Assembly (NCBI GenBank): GCA_018268415.1
Contig: JAFDWO010000125.1
Coordinates: forward strand, 1 to 38,942
Reading direction: 5' to 3'
DNA from: Actinomycetota bacterium
Lineage (GTDB): Bacteria; Actinomycetota; Thermoleophilia; Solirubrobacterales; 70-9
DNA: 38,942 nt
Position 1 is the first letter of the stretch. The number at the start of each line of letters is the position of its first letter. Positions 15,731 through 24,570 of the stretch are shown here, one piece after another. The translations under genes and the position numbers were made by a program. Below the pieces are notes generated by a model. That model was given only the letters and a program-made list of their open reading frames with translations. It had not been told where the DNA came from and did no database searches.

Positions 15731-17159
15731 TGGAACCCTCCATCTGCAGCTCGATCAGTCGGTTCAGCTCGACCGCGTACTCCATCGGCAGTTCCTTGGT
15801 GACCGGCTCGATGAAGCCGTTGACGATCATCTTCGAGGCCTCCGCCTCGTCGAGCCCGCGGCTCTGCAGGTAGAAGAGCTGCTCGTCGCCGATCTTCGAC
15901 ACCGTGGCCTCGTGGCCGACGTCGGCGTCGTTCTCGTCGATGCGGATCGTCGGATAGGTGTCCGAGCGCGAGTCCTCGTCGAGGAGGAGCGCGTCACAGA
16001 CCACCTTGGAACGCGATTCGCTCGCGCCGTCGGCGACTTCCATCAGGCCGCGATAGGTCGCCCGCCCGCCGTCCTTGGAGATCGACTTGGAGAAGATCGA
16101 CGAGGACGTCTTCGGCGCGCCGTGGATGATCTTGCCGCCCGCGTCCTGGTGCTGGCCGTGGCCGGCGAAGGCGATCGAGAGGATCTCTCCGTGGGCTTCC
16201 TGGCCGAGCAGGTAGATCGACGGGTACTTCATCGTCAGTTTCGAGCCGAGGTTGCAGTCGACCCACTCCATCGTCGCCTTTTCGTGCGCGACCGCGCGCT
16301 TGGTGACGAGGTTGTAGACGTTCTGCGACCAGTTCTGGACCGTCGTATAACGGACCCGTGAGCTCGGGTGGCAGACGATCTCGACCACCGCCGAGTGCAG
16401 CGAGTCGCTCGAGTACACCGGCGCCGTGCAGCCCTCGATGTAGTGGACGTCGGCGCCCTCCTCGGCGATGATCAGCGTCCGCTCGAACTGGCCCATGTTC
16501 TCGGTGTTGATCCGGAAGTAGGCCTGCAGCGGCATCTCGACCTTCACGCCGGCGGGGACGTAGACGAACGAGCCGCCCGACCAGACGGCCGAGTTCAGCG
16601 CCGCCAGTTTGTTGTCGTTGGGCGGGATCACCGTCGCCCAGTACTGGCGCACGAGGTCCTCGTGTTCACGCAGGGCGCTGTCCATGTCGGTGAAGATCAC
16701 GCCCTGTTCCTCGAGCTTCTGGTTCACCTGGTGGTAGACGACCTCGGACTCGTACTGGGCGCCGACGCCGGCGAGGAATTTGCGCTCCGCCTCCGGGATC
16801 CCGAGCCGGTCGAAGGTGTATTTGATGTCCTCCGGGACCTCGCTCCAGTCGCGCGAGTTCTTCTCCGAGGCGCGGACGAAATAATGGATGTCGTCGAAGT
16901 CGATCTGCTCGAGGTCGCCGCCCCAGGTCGGGGTCGGGCGCTGTTCGAAGTGTTCGAGCGCCTTGAGGCGGAAGTCACGCATCCATTGCGGCTCGTCCTT
17001 GAACTCGGAGATGGTTTCGACCACCTCGCGCGTCAAGCCCTTCGGCGCTTTGTAGGCATAACCGGTCTCCGGATCGTTGAAGCCGAACTTCTCCTTGTAG
17101 TCGGAGTTGATCCCGGCGAGCGACTCTTTCTCGGCGATTACCTCGGGCGAAGTAGCCAT
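15723..17159 (-). CDS. sufB: Fe-S cluster assembly protein SufB
   Basis: Core scaffold subunit of the SufBC2D complex, on which clusters are assembled. The 478-residue length is typical. Visible family segments: [41 protein letters not shown] region, [19 protein letters not shown], then [16 protein letters not shown] with the conserved cysteine, and [20 protein letters not shown]. It starts 4 nt after the stop of the Rieske gene and overlaps sufD by 8 nt, so the three are one operon. Confidence 0.97.
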   Translation of the reverse strand: MATSPEVIAEKESLAGINSDYKEKFGFNDPETGYAYKAPKGLTREVVETISEFKDEPQWMRDFRLKALEHFEQRPTPTWGGDLEQIDFDDIHYFVRASEKNSRDWSEVPEDIKYTFDRLGIPEAERKFLAGVGAQYESEVVYHQVNQKLEEQGVIFTDMDSALREHEDLVRQYWATVIPPNDNKLAALNSAVWSGGSFVYVPAGVKVEMPLQAYFRINTENMGQFERTLIIAEEGADVHYIEGCTAPVYSSDSLHSAVVEIVCHPSSRVRYTTVQNWSQNVYNLVTKRAVAHEKATMEWVDCNLGSKLTMKYPSIYLLGQEAHGEILSIAFAGHGQHQDAGGKIIHGAPKTSSSIFSKSISKDGGRATYRGLMEVADGASESRSKVVCDALLLDEDSRSDTYPTIRIDENDADVGHEATVSKIGDEQLFYLQSRGLDEAEASKMIVNGFIEPVTKELPMEYAVELNRLIELQMEGSIG

Positions 17160-17163
17160 GTTC

Positions 17164-17493
17164 TTATGCGACCTCCAGGGTGACGGTGTCGTCCGCGACG
17201 GCGGTCGCGAACGTCTTCACCGGCTTGAATGCGGGGAGCGTCCTCGGCCTGCCGGTGGTCAGGTCGAAGAGGGAGCCGTGCCGGGGGCACTCGACGGTGC
17301 AGGCGGCGGGGTCGAACTCGCCCTCGGCGAGCGGCCCATCGTCATGCGAGCAACGGTCCTCGATCGCGTAGATCGTGCCGTCGCAGTTGAAGACACCGAT
17401 CTTCATCCCATCGTGCTCGACGATGCGCCTCGTGCCGGGCGGCAGCTCGGCGGCGGGGCAGACTGAAATCGTGGTTGCTGCGGTGTCGGTCAA
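17164..17493 (-). CDS. Rieske-type non-heme ferredoxin of the suf operon
   Basis: A 109-residue soluble Rieske [2Fe-2S] protein, first gene of the sufB-sufD unit. Ligands are Cys48 and His50 ([15 protein letters not shown]) and Cys69 and His72 ([11 protein letters not shown]). Small Rieske ferredoxins are common in actinobacterial suf operons and may pass electrons during cluster assembly or serve dioxygenases. No ATG precedes the fold; the TTG at 17493, with GGGAAGCG upstream, is the best start, while the open frame upstream to 17727 has no homologous look. Confidence 0.85.
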   Translation of the reverse strand: MTDTAATTISVCPAAELPPGTRRIVEHDGMKIGVFNCDGTIYAIEDRCSHDDGPLAEGEFDPAACTVECPRHGSLFDLTTGRPRTLPAFKPVKTFATAVADDTVTLEVA

Positions 17494-17548
17494 GAGGGTG
17501 ATCGCTTCCCGGGGCGGCTCAAGGCCCCATTTGAGACTGGTGAGACGT

Positions 17549-17573
17549 AAACCTACTGCCGTGGTCGGGATTT
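17549..17573. promoter_or_regulatory. Candidate second Rrf2 site before Rieske-sufBD
   Basis: The stretch begins AAACCTACTGC and ends GGGATTT. Compared with the stronger palindrome before rrf2 read on the minus strand (AAACCTAGTGC...TAGGATTT), 16 of 24 positions agree, including AAACCTAnTGC. The half on the other side is degenerate. It lies 56-80 nt upstream of the TTG start. Confidence 0.3.
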
Positions 17574-17738
17574 TAGCGGTCGGGCCTCGACGGCCCTGCC
17601 GCGGCACCCGCGGGCGACCCGTTTCCGGGTCTCGCAGCCGGCTGATCTCCCGTTCGTACGAGTTGTTCACGAGACAGCGATGACTTTCGGTCGCGGGCGT
17701 GGTCTTATCGGTGGTAACCCCTTCCAAGGAGGACAGAG

Positions 17739-18548
17739 ATGAGCAAAGTGACGAGTTATGAGCCCGGGACGCCCTGCTGGGTCGATATCGCGAGCGCCGA
17801 CCTCGAGGCGTCGGCGAAGTTCTACGGCGATCTGCTCGGCTGGGAGGTGCCGGAGTTGCCGAACTCGGCCGAAATGGGTGGCTACCGCCGCGCCCAGCTG
17901 GACGGCGACGACGTCGCCGGGGCGATGCCGCTGATGCAGGAGGGCCAACCGCAGGTGTGGAGCACCTACGTCTCGGTCGAGGACGCCGACGCCACGATCG
18001 CCAAGGTCAAAGAGGCGGGCGGCACGGTGATGTTCGAGCCGATGGACGTGATGGGGCTCGGGAAGATGGCCGTCTTCAGCGATCCGGGCGGCGCGGTGAT
18101 CGGCCTCTGGGAGCCGGGGACGTTCGCCGGCGCGAGCCGCGTCAACGAGCCCGGCGCGATCTGCTGGAACGAGCTCGGCACCCGCGACCCGGAGGGGGCG
18201 AAGGCCTTCTACAGCTCCGTCTTCGGCTGGACGGCGAAAGAGAACAAGATCCAGCGCAACGAGGGCGACCCCGGTCCGGAGACCTACGTCGAGTTCCAGC
18301 GTGCCGGCGACGGCCGCTCGATCGCCGGGATGATGGACATCGGCGGCGCCCTTCCCGACGAGGTCCCCGCCCACTGGCTCGTCTACTTCGGCGTCGAGGA
18401 CACCGACGCCGCGGTGGAGACGGCGAAAGCCGCCGGGGGAGACCTCAAATTCGGCCCGGTCACCATCGACGCGGGCCGCTTCGCGGTGGTCAGCGAGCCG
18501 AATGCCCCGATGGCGGTGTTCGCGATGATCGCCCTGCCGCAGAACTGA
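17739..18548 (+). CDS. Two-domain VOC-family protein
   Basis: A 269-residue cytosolic protein made of two glyoxalase/bleomycin-resistance-type modules (about 10-125 and 138-265). They begin GTPCWVDIASADLEASAKFY and GAICWNELGTRDPEGAKAFY, each followed by a YGDLLGW or YSSVFGW segment. Such tandem VOC proteins are frequent in actinobacteria, where functions are mostly unassigned. A strong AAGGAGGA site precedes the ATG. It is divergent from the Rieske-sufBD operon and closed by the hairpin at 18559-18603. Confidence 0.87.
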   Translation: MSKVTSYEPGTPCWVDIASADLEASAKFYGDLLGWEVPELPNSAEMGGYRRAQLDGDDVAGAMPLMQEGQPQVWSTYVSVEDADATIAKVKEAGGTVMFEPMDVMGLGKMAVFSDPGGAVIGLWEPGTFAGASRVNEPGAICWNELGTRDPEGAKAFYSSVFGWTAKENKIQRNEGDPGPETYVEFQRAGDGRSIAGMMDIGGALPDEVPAHWLVYFGVEDTDAAVETAKAAGGDLKFGPVTIDAGRFAVVSEPNAPMAVFAMIALPQN

Positions 18549-18558
18549 CGCCCGGGTC

Positions 18559-18603
18559 GGCGATCGCTCCCGCGCGCGGATCACGCGTGCGGGAGCGATC
18601 GCC
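18559..18603. repeat. 20-bp-arm hairpin after the VOC gene
   Basis: Arms 18559-18578 and 18584-18603 (GGCGATCGCTCCCGC...) pair at 19 of 20 positions, the exception being a G-T wobble; the loop is GATCA. It starts 11 nt after the stop codon. No T-run follows, so it is a candidate non-canonical terminator or a member of the palindrome group described in the findings. Confidence 0.8.
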
Positions 18604-18657
18604 CGGCGGGTTGTGATGATCCCGTGAGCGATGGTTTGCGCCGCGCCGGAACGGGCA

Positions 18658-18663
18658 TAGCGT
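18658..18663 (+). promoter_or_regulatory. -10 hexamer TAGCGT of the secreted protein gene
   Basis: TAGCGT ends 9 nt before the GTG at 18673, again leaving little or no 5' leader. Confidence 0.4.
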
Positions 18664-18672
18664 GATCAACCC

Positions 18673-19743
18673 GTGCTCCGCAGAGTCGCCGTTCTCGTCC
18701 CCTTGGCGCTCGGCCTGCTCGTCCCGGCCGTTGCGCACGCTGAAGCCTCCTGGCTTCACGACAGTGCCGTGGCGGAGCAGTCGACCGGCTACCTCCCTTG
18801 CGCGGGGACCGAAGGCGGCGTGCTGGACGAGGTGCTGCCCTCGGTCGACTATGCCGAGGTCTTCCTGGACCCGGCGGCGCCGGTCCTCGGCGGCGTCGAG
18901 TACGTGCGCGTGCAGTGGTACGCGACCGGCGGCGATTACTGCCGCCGCGAGGGTGGGACCGGGGCTGCCATCGAAATCATCCCGCCGCCGGGAACCGAGC
19001 TGGCGCTCAGCTCCGAAAATCCGGCCCTCTGCGGCTTCGACACGCTCCAGCCTGCCTCGCCGTGCCCGGCGATCACCGTTCCGGGCGACTACGGTGGGAC
19101 GCTGCTGGCCGACGGACGCTCGGGGCAGCCGGCGTTCTGGCCGGTTAGTGACGGCCTGAACAAGACGCGCCTGCAGGTGCCGATCCGCTTCACCCGCACG
19201 GTGCAGAGCTTCGCCACCAGCCCCGAGAGATGGTGCAATGCCGGCCCGTGCCCGGCCGACCAGACCGGTGGGCGGGTGCAGTTCACGGTCCGCTTCATGC
19301 CGGGAACCGGGGGCAACGTCTCGGCGCCGCTCACGACCTCGGTCGGCGTCTCCGGCGGCCCGGCGCCAGTGCCCTCCCCGGGTCCGGTTCCCCCCGCGGG
19401 GAAGCCGAAGCCCCCTGGGAAAGGCGGCGCGAAGGTTCGGCTGATCGCGGGCAAGGTGCCGGAGAAGCTCTCGCTTGCGACCCTGCGCCGCGGCTGGCCG
19501 GTGAAGGTGAAGGTGGTCGCCGGTGCCACCGCGACGGCGCGGCTCCTGGTCGGCAAGGTCGCCGTCGCGGTGGCGACGAAGCGTGCCGCCAAGGCCGGCA
19601 CGGTGCAACTGCGCCTCAAGGCAAGCCCGCGGGCCCTGCGCAAGCTCGGCAGGCGCGCGGTGGCGGCGAAGCTCGTCGTCAGCGTCGCCGGGAAGGGCAC
19701 CAAGCCCCGGCGGCAGGCGGTGGGGCTGAGCCTCGGGCCTTGA
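18673..19743 (+). CDS. Secreted protein with C-terminal beta-sandwich tail
   Basis: A 356-residue exported protein: signal peptide MLRRVAVLVPLALGLLVP with cleavage near AHA, a cysteine-containing N-terminal domain (about 25-225; seven or more Cys, so disulfides are likely), a Pro/Gly linker (about 228-258), and a basic C-terminal domain with LRRGWPVKVKV and LKASPRALRKLGRRAVAAKLVV. That last pattern of LRRG plus a Lys/Arg-rich strand is what I associate with many secreted proteins of Thermoleophilia. No catalytic motif is seen. The start is GTG 18673. Confidence 0.7.
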   Translation: MLRRVAVLVPLALGLLVPAVAHAEASWLHDSAVAEQSTGYLPCAGTEGGVLDEVLPSVDYAEVFLDPAAPVLGGVEYVRVQWYATGGDYCRREGGTGAAIEIIPPPGTELALSSENPALCGFDTLQPASPCPAITVPGDYGGTLLADGRSGQPAFWPVSDGLNKTRLQVPIRFTRTVQSFATSPERWCNAGPCPADQTGGRVQFTVRFMPGTGGNVSAPLTTSVGVSGGPAPVPSPGPVPPAGKPKPPGKGGAKVRLIAGKVPEKLSLATLRRGWPVKVKVVAGATATARLLVGKVAVAVATKRAAKAGTVQLRLKASPRALRKLGRRAVAAKLVVSVAGKGTKPRRQAVGLSLGP

Positions 19744-19756
19744 CCGGGTCGGCGGC

Positions 19757-20182
19757 CTAGAACGCCGCGGCTTCGGCCGGGTTCCCGGCCTCGCCCTCGT
19801 CCTCCCATTCGGCGGGCTTGCCGAGGGCGGCGGACTTGACGATCTTCAGGCCGAGCATGGCGCACTTCATCCGCGTCGCCGAGATGTCGATGCCGAGCAG
19901 CTCGAGCACGTACTCCTTCGGCAGGCGCAGCAGTTCGTCGCGGGTCATCCCGACCAACTCGTCGGTGAGCAGCGAGGTGGCCGCGGTCGAGATCGCGCAG
20001 CCTTTGCCCTCGAAGGCGACCTCGGCGACGCGATCGTCTTCGCCGAGCTTGATCGTCACGTGCTGCTCGTCGCCGCAGAACGGGTTGGTGTCCTCGTACT
20101 CGAGGTCGGCTGCCTCGACGACCCCGAAGTTGTGGGGCCGCTTGTAGTGCTCGAGGATCTGGTCGCGGTAGAGCTCGTCCAT
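19757..20182 (-). CDS. sufU: SufU-type zinc-dependent sulfurtransferase
   Basis: Accepts persulfide sulfur from SufS and passes it to the SufBCD scaffold in Gram-positive-type suf systems. The 141-residue protein has the three zinc-site cysteines Cys36 (NPFCGDE, with Asp38), Cys62 (GKGCAIS) and Cys107 (RMKCAML), and the start MDELYRDQILEHYKRPHNFG. It follows sufS by 20 nt, yet TAGCCT stands exactly 6 nt before its ATG, suggesting an extra internal leaderless promoter. An acidic C-terminal tail (EWEDEGEAGNPAEAAAF) follows. Confidence 0.95.
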   Translation of the reverse strand: MDELYRDQILEHYKRPHNFGVVEAADLEYEDTNPFCGDEQHVTIKLGEDDRVAEVAFEGKGCAISTAATSLLTDELVGMTRDELLRLPKEYVLELLGIDISATRMKCAMLGLKIVKSAALGKPAEWEDEGEAGNPAEAAAF

Positions 20183-20188
20183 GGTTTG

Positions 20189-20194
20189 AGGCTA
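20189..20194 (-). promoter_or_regulatory. -10 hexamer TAGCCT of sufU
   Basis: TAGCCT on the minus strand ends 6 nt before the sufU ATG, within the 20-nt gap after sufS. If active, sufU can be expressed separately from the sufC-sufS transcript. Confidence 0.45.
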
Positions 20195-20202
20195 GCGAAG
20201 GG

Positions 20203-21446
20203 TCAAAGCCCGAACACGCGGCGCGCGTCTTCGAGGCCATCGACGAGGCGGTCGATCTCCTCGGTGGTCGTGTAGACGCCGAAGCTGGCGCGGGCGGTGG
20301 CGGCGACCCCGAGGCGCTCCATCAACACCTGGGCGCAATGGTGGCCGGCGCGGACCGCGACACCGTGGCGGTCGAGGATCTCGGAGACGTCGTGGGCGTG
20401 GATGCCGTCGATCTCGAAGGAGACCGGGCCGAGGCGCTCCGGACCGGGGGGCGGGCCGAAGATCTTCAGCCCCGGGACCTCGGGGAGGCGCGCGAGGGTG
20501 TGGTCGGCGATCGCGCGCTCGTGATCGCGGACCGCCTCCATGCCCAGCTCGGCGTCGAGCCACGCGATCGCCGCGCCCATCCCGATCGCCTGGGCGATCG
20601 CCGGGGTGCCCGCCTCGAAACGCGCCGGGACGTCGGCGTAGGTGGTGCCCTCGCGCGTCACCTTGCGGATCATCGAGCCGCCGCCGAGGAACGGCGGCAT
20701 CGCCCGCAGCAGGTCGAGCCTGCCCCAGAGCGCGCCGATGCCGGTCGGCGCGTAGAGCTTGTGGCCGGTGATCGTGTAGAAGTCGACGCCGAGCGCGGCC
20801 ACGTCGAGCGGCTGCTTCGGTGCGCCCTGGGCACCGTCGGCGACGACGAGCGCACCGGCGTCGTGCGCCATCGCGCTGATCTCGGCGAGCGGATTCTCGG
20901 TGCCGAGGACGTTGGAGACGTGGGTGATCGCGAGGACCTTCGGGCCGCGTTCGAGCAGCGCGCGCAGCGCATCGAGGTCGAGCAGCCCGTCGTCGTCGAT
21001 CGGCGCCCAGTCGACCGCCGCGCCGACCCGCTCCGCCAACTGCTGCCAGGGCACCACGTTGGAGTGGTGCTCCATCTCGGTGAGCAGGATGCGGTCGCCC
21101 GCGCCGACGTTGGCGTCGCCCCAGGCCCGGGCGACGAGGTTCAGCGCCTCGGTCGCGTTGCGGACGAAGATGACCTCGCGGGGGTCGGTGGCGCCGATGT
21201 GACGGGCGACGATCCCGCGCGCCCCCTCGTAGGCCTCGGTGGCCTCGCCGGAAAGGGTGTGGGAGCCGCGGTGGACGTTGGAGTGGTGGCGCCGCTCGTA
21301 GTCGTCGACCGCCTCGATCGAGGCGAGGACGCGCTGCGACGACGCGCCCGAGTCGAGGTAGGCGACCGGGGTCCCGTTGATCTCGCGCTCGAGCAGCGGG
21401 AACTGCTCGCGCACCCGCTCGATCGGGAAGGCCCCGGCCGTGACCG

Positions 21447-21450
<4 letters not shown>
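20203..21450 (-). CDS. sufS: Cysteine desulfurase SufS
   Basis: PLP-dependent enzyme that removes sulfur from cysteine, leaving alanine and an enzyme persulfide, the sulfur source for the suf system. The 415-residue group II desulfurase has TEMEHHSNVVPW, the PLP lysine 231 in TITGHKLYAPTGIGALWG, and the catalytic Cys372 in RAGHHCAQVLMERL. Its ATG overlaps the sufC stop (ATGA), so translation is coupled. SufU, its expected partner, follows. Confidence 0.96.
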
Positions 21451-22211
<761 letters not shown>

Positions 22212-22263
22212 TTTGCTCCGTTTCTGGGGTCTTTCGGGAAAGTTCGGTGACGCTCGTCGTCGC

Positions 22264-22752
22264 CTAGAGGGCGTGGACCACCGGCGCCTTGGCGCGCGCT
22301 TCGGAGGCCGGTTGCGGGTACGGGGCCGAGAAGCCGACGAGCTCCTCCAGCGTCGTGCCCGCCAGGGCCTTGGTGACGCCGTTCTGCACCCGCGTCCACA
22401 GCAGCTTGGTCGCGCAACCGCCGGCGCCGTCGTCCTCGTGCGAGCAAAGCACGCGGCCCTCCGGCGTTTCGTGGAAGCACTCCATTGGCGCGATCTGCCC
22501 TTCGAGGGCTTCGACGACCGCGTCCATCGTGATCTCGGAGGCGGGCTTCGCGAGGCGGTACCCGCCGTGGGCGCCGCGGGTCGAGGTGACCAGGCCGGCC
22601 TTGCGTAGCTTCGCGACCAGGTGCTCGAGGTAGGAGAGCGGCAGGCGCTCCGCCTCGGCAACGGAGTTCAGCGAGATCGGTGTCGAGCCGGGCTGGCGAC
22701 CGAGCTCGATCATCAGGCGCACCCCGTACTCGGCTTTGGTCGAGAACAGCAT
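22264..22752 (-). CDS. Rrf2-family Fe-S-dependent regulator of the suf genes (IscR/SufR-like)
   Basis: A 162-residue DNA-binding protein. The winged helix-turn-helix covers about residues 5-70 (LFSTKAEYGVRLMIELG, LPLSYLEHLVAKLRKAGLV, RGAHGGYRLAKP). A likely cluster site follows with Cys92, Cys103 and Cys113 (ECFHETPEGRVLC, GGCATKLLW); spacing between cysteines is wider than the 5-residue gaps of IscR. First gene of the rrf2-sufC-sufS unit and thus the expected sensor of Fe-S demand. ATG 22752 is used; a TTG just before it is also in frame. A 25-bp palindrome sits 6 nt upstream and is the likely autoregulatory operator. Confidence 0.9.
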   Translation of the reverse strand: MLFSTKAEYGVRLMIELGRQPGSTPISLNSVAEAERLPLSYLEHLVAKLRKAGLVTSTRGAHGGYRLAKPASEITMDAVVEALEGQIAPMECFHETPEGRVLCSHEDDGAGGCATKLLWTRVQNGVTKALAGTTLEELVGFSAPYPQPASEARAKAPVVHAL

Positions 22753-22758
22753 CAAGCC

Positions 22759-22783
22759 AAATCCTATCGGAGCACTAGGTTTT
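22759..22783. promoter_or_regulatory. Palindromic operator candidate before rrf2-sufCS
   Basis: AAATCCTA, nine bases, then TAGGTTTT: the half sites are inverted repeats with one mismatch in eight. It is 25 bp long, the size of known Rrf2-family sites, lies just upstream of the rrf2 ATG and is AT-rich compared with its surroundings. TAGGAT within it (minus strand) could be the -10, so binding would block RNA polymerase. Confidence 0.55.
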
Positions 22784-22787
22784 GCGG

Positions 22788-23417
22788 CTACGGCTCGATC
22801 AGGCCGCGGCGGATCGCGTAACGGACCAGCTCGACCCGGTCACGCATGCCGAGCTTGCGCATCGCGTTGGCGCGGTGGTTCTCGACCGTCTTCTCGGAGA
22901 GGTGGAGGAGCTCGGCGATCTGTTTCGTCGTGTTCGCCTCGGCGACCAGCTTCACGACTTCCTCCTCGCGCGGCGTCAGCTCCTCCTCGCCGGAGGAGCC
23001 GCGTTCGAGCACGTCCTTGATCAGCGTCCGTTGGGCTGCCGGGGTGAGGAACGGCTCGCCGCGCTCGACCGCGCGGATCGCCGCCAGCAGGTCGGTGTCG
23101 GCCTGGGCCTTCAGCACGTAGCCGGAGGCGCCCGCCTTCAGCGCCTCGAAGAGATAGCGCTCGTCGTCGTGCATCGAGAGGATCAGCACCGACACCTCGG
23201 GCGCCTGGCGCTTGATCTCCCGCGTCGCCTGCAGTCCGGTCAGGTTCGGCATTTTCACGTCGAGGATCGCCAGGTCGGGCCGCTCGCGGATCGCCAGGTC
23301 GCGTGCCTCGGCCCCGTCGGCCGCCTCGGCCACCACCTCGATGTCCGGCTGGCGCTCCAGCAGCAGCCGCAGCCCGGACCGCACGATCCCGTGGTCGTCG
23401 GCGATCAGCACCTTCAT
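22788..23417 (-). CDS. NarL/FixJ-type response regulator
   Basis: A 209-residue two-domain regulator. Receiver: MKVLIADDHGIVRSGLRLLL with the acidic pair, phospho-acceptor Asp53 (LAILDVKMPN), SMHDD and the lysine in GYVLKAQAD. C-terminal LuxR-type helix-turn-helix: LTPREEEVVKLVAEANTTKQ, then LHLSEKTVENHRANAMRKLG. It is probably phosphorylated by the kinase encoded just upstream. The ATG at 23417 matches family starts but has no clear ribosome-binding site; instead a 51-bp palindrome begins 12 nt upstream. Targets unknown; htpX, divergent beyond the kinase, is a candidate. Confidence 0.92.
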   Translation of the reverse strand: MKVLIADDHGIVRSGLRLLLERQPDIEVVAEAADGAEARDLAIRERPDLAILDVKMPNLTGLQATREIKRQAPEVSVLILSMHDDERYLFEALKAGASGYVLKAQADTDLLAAIRAVERGEPFLTPAAQRTLIKDVLERGSSGEEELTPREEEVVKLVAEANTTKQIAELLHLSEKTVENHRANAMRKLGMRDRVELVRYAIRRGLIEP

Positions 23418-23428
23418 AAGGACATTCT

Positions 23429-23479
23429 TGTTGATGGGCCGAAAACTCAACCTCTAGTTGAGTTTTCGGCCCATCAACA
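23429..23479. repeat. 23-bp-arm palindrome between kinase and regulator genes
   Basis: Arms 23429-23451 (TTGATGGGCCGAAAACTCAA within it) and 23457-23479 are exact reverse complements with the 5-nt spacer CTCTA. It fills the gap between the kinase stop (23480) and the regulator start (23417) on the same strand, where a terminator would be unexpected. It may separate or stabilise the two parts of the transcript. Confidence 0.9.
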
Positions 23480-24430
23480 TCACGGGATCGTGAGGCGGAC
23501 GGTGGTGCCGGCGTCGGGGCGGGACTCGATCGTCAGCTCGCCCTCGACCAGGAGGGCGCGCTCGCGCATGCCGCCGATGCCGAGGCCGCGCTCGGAGTCG
23601 GCGAAGGCGAAGCCGCTGCCGTCGTCGGCGACGACCAGCTCGACGCCGACGGCATCGCGGCGGAGCGTCACCGCGACGTGGGCGGCGCCGGAGTGGCGCG
23701 CCGCGTTGGAGAGCGCCTCCTGGGCCACCCGGTAGACGACGAGCTGGGCGTCGTCGCCGAGGTCGGAGAAGTCCCCCTCGATCGCGACGGTCCCCTCGAT
23801 CTCCCCTTCGCCGAGCCGCTCGACCAGGCCCGCGATCGCCGCCGCCAGGCCGAGGTCGTCGAGCGCGGAGGGGCGGAGCTGGCGGGCGAGGGAGAGCAGC
23901 TCGCGCATCGCCTGGTTGGCGAGCGCCTTGGTCTCGGCCAGCTCCGGCTCCAGCTGCGGCGGCGCCGCCGAGCGCGCGGCCTCGAGGCGCAGCAGGAGGC
24001 CGGTGAGCGACTGGTTCACCTCGTCGTGGAGGTCGCGCGCCACCCGCGCCCGCTCCTCCTCCTGGGCGTGCAGCGCCGCCGAGCCCGCCCGCCGCCGCTC
24101 CGCTTCCAGGCGCCGCATCATGCGCAGGAAGGCGAGCTCGATTCGCTCCACCTCCTCGGTCTCGCCGACCCCGTCGATGGAGCGGGGGAGACGCGAGCCG
24201 GGACGCGAGAGGTCGACCCGCTCCATTTCGTCGATCAGATCCTCGAGCGGGGCAAACCGGCGCCGCAGCAGGATCGCGTTGGCGGTGGCGCCGGCGACCA
24301 CGGCCAGCGCGGCGATGCCGAGGATCTCCCACGCCGAGAGGCCGGCGATCGCCCCGGCGACGATCGCGACCGCCCCGATCATCACCGCGTTGACGACCAG
24401 GACCTGGGTGAAGAGCGCCCTTCTTCGCAC
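23480..24430 (-). CDS. Sensor histidine kinase, HisKA_3 type
   Basis: A 316-residue membrane kinase. Two N-terminal hydrophobic helices (about 7-28 and 33-52) with almost no extracytoplasmic loop suggest sensing inside the membrane. A HAMP-like linker leads to the HisKA_3 phospho-acceptor in RARVARDLHDEVNQSLTGLL. The ATPase domain has VAQEALSNAARHSGA (N box), VVADDGSGFAF and RGLGIGGMRERA. Start is GTG 24430. It pairs with the downstream response regulator and is divergent from htpX, so membrane stress is a possible signal; that is inference. Confidence 0.92.
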   Translation of the reverse strand: MRRRALFTQVLVVNAVMIGAVAIVAGAIAGLSAWEILGIAALAVVAGATANAILLRRRFAPLEDLIDEMERVDLSRPGSRLPRSIDGVGETEEVERIELAFLRMMRRLEAERRRAGSAALHAQEEERARVARDLHDEVNQSLTGLLLRLEAARSAAPPQLEPELAETKALANQAMRELLSLARQLRPSALDDLGLAAAIAGLVERLGEGEIEGTVAIEGDFSDLGDDAQLVVYRVAQEALSNAARHSGAAHVAVTLRRDAVGVELVVADDGSGFAFADSERGLGIGGMRERALLVEGELTIESRPDAGTTVRLTIP

Positions 24431-24499
24431 GGGTGAAGCCTAGGCGCGCCACGGGCGGCCCCGGTCGCCCTAGGGACTTCCCCGGGCTCCTTCAGGGGG

Positions 24500-24522
24500 T
24501 GGCCCCTATGGTGCAGGGGCCA
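24500..24522. repeat. 8-bp hairpin in the htpX/kinase intergenic region
   Basis: TGGCCCCT and AGGGGCCA flank the loop ATGGTGC. It lies 48 nt before the htpX ATG in the 140-nt divergent gap and could be an operator or part of the htpX leader. Confidence 0.45.
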
Positions 24523-24570
24523 ATCCGCGGTGATACTTCCCCGACCACATCTCCCAAGGAGATCTGAAAG

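Noticed and set aside
17580..17690. tRNA-like or small RNA-like stretch with GC-rich stems and TTCGTACGA
   Set aside because: No cloverleaf with a proper T-arm and acceptor stem could be drawn.
18673..19743. Cell-wall hydrolase or adhesin for the secreted protein
   Set aside because: No catalytic residues or known adhesin motif; only the general secreted architecture is supported.
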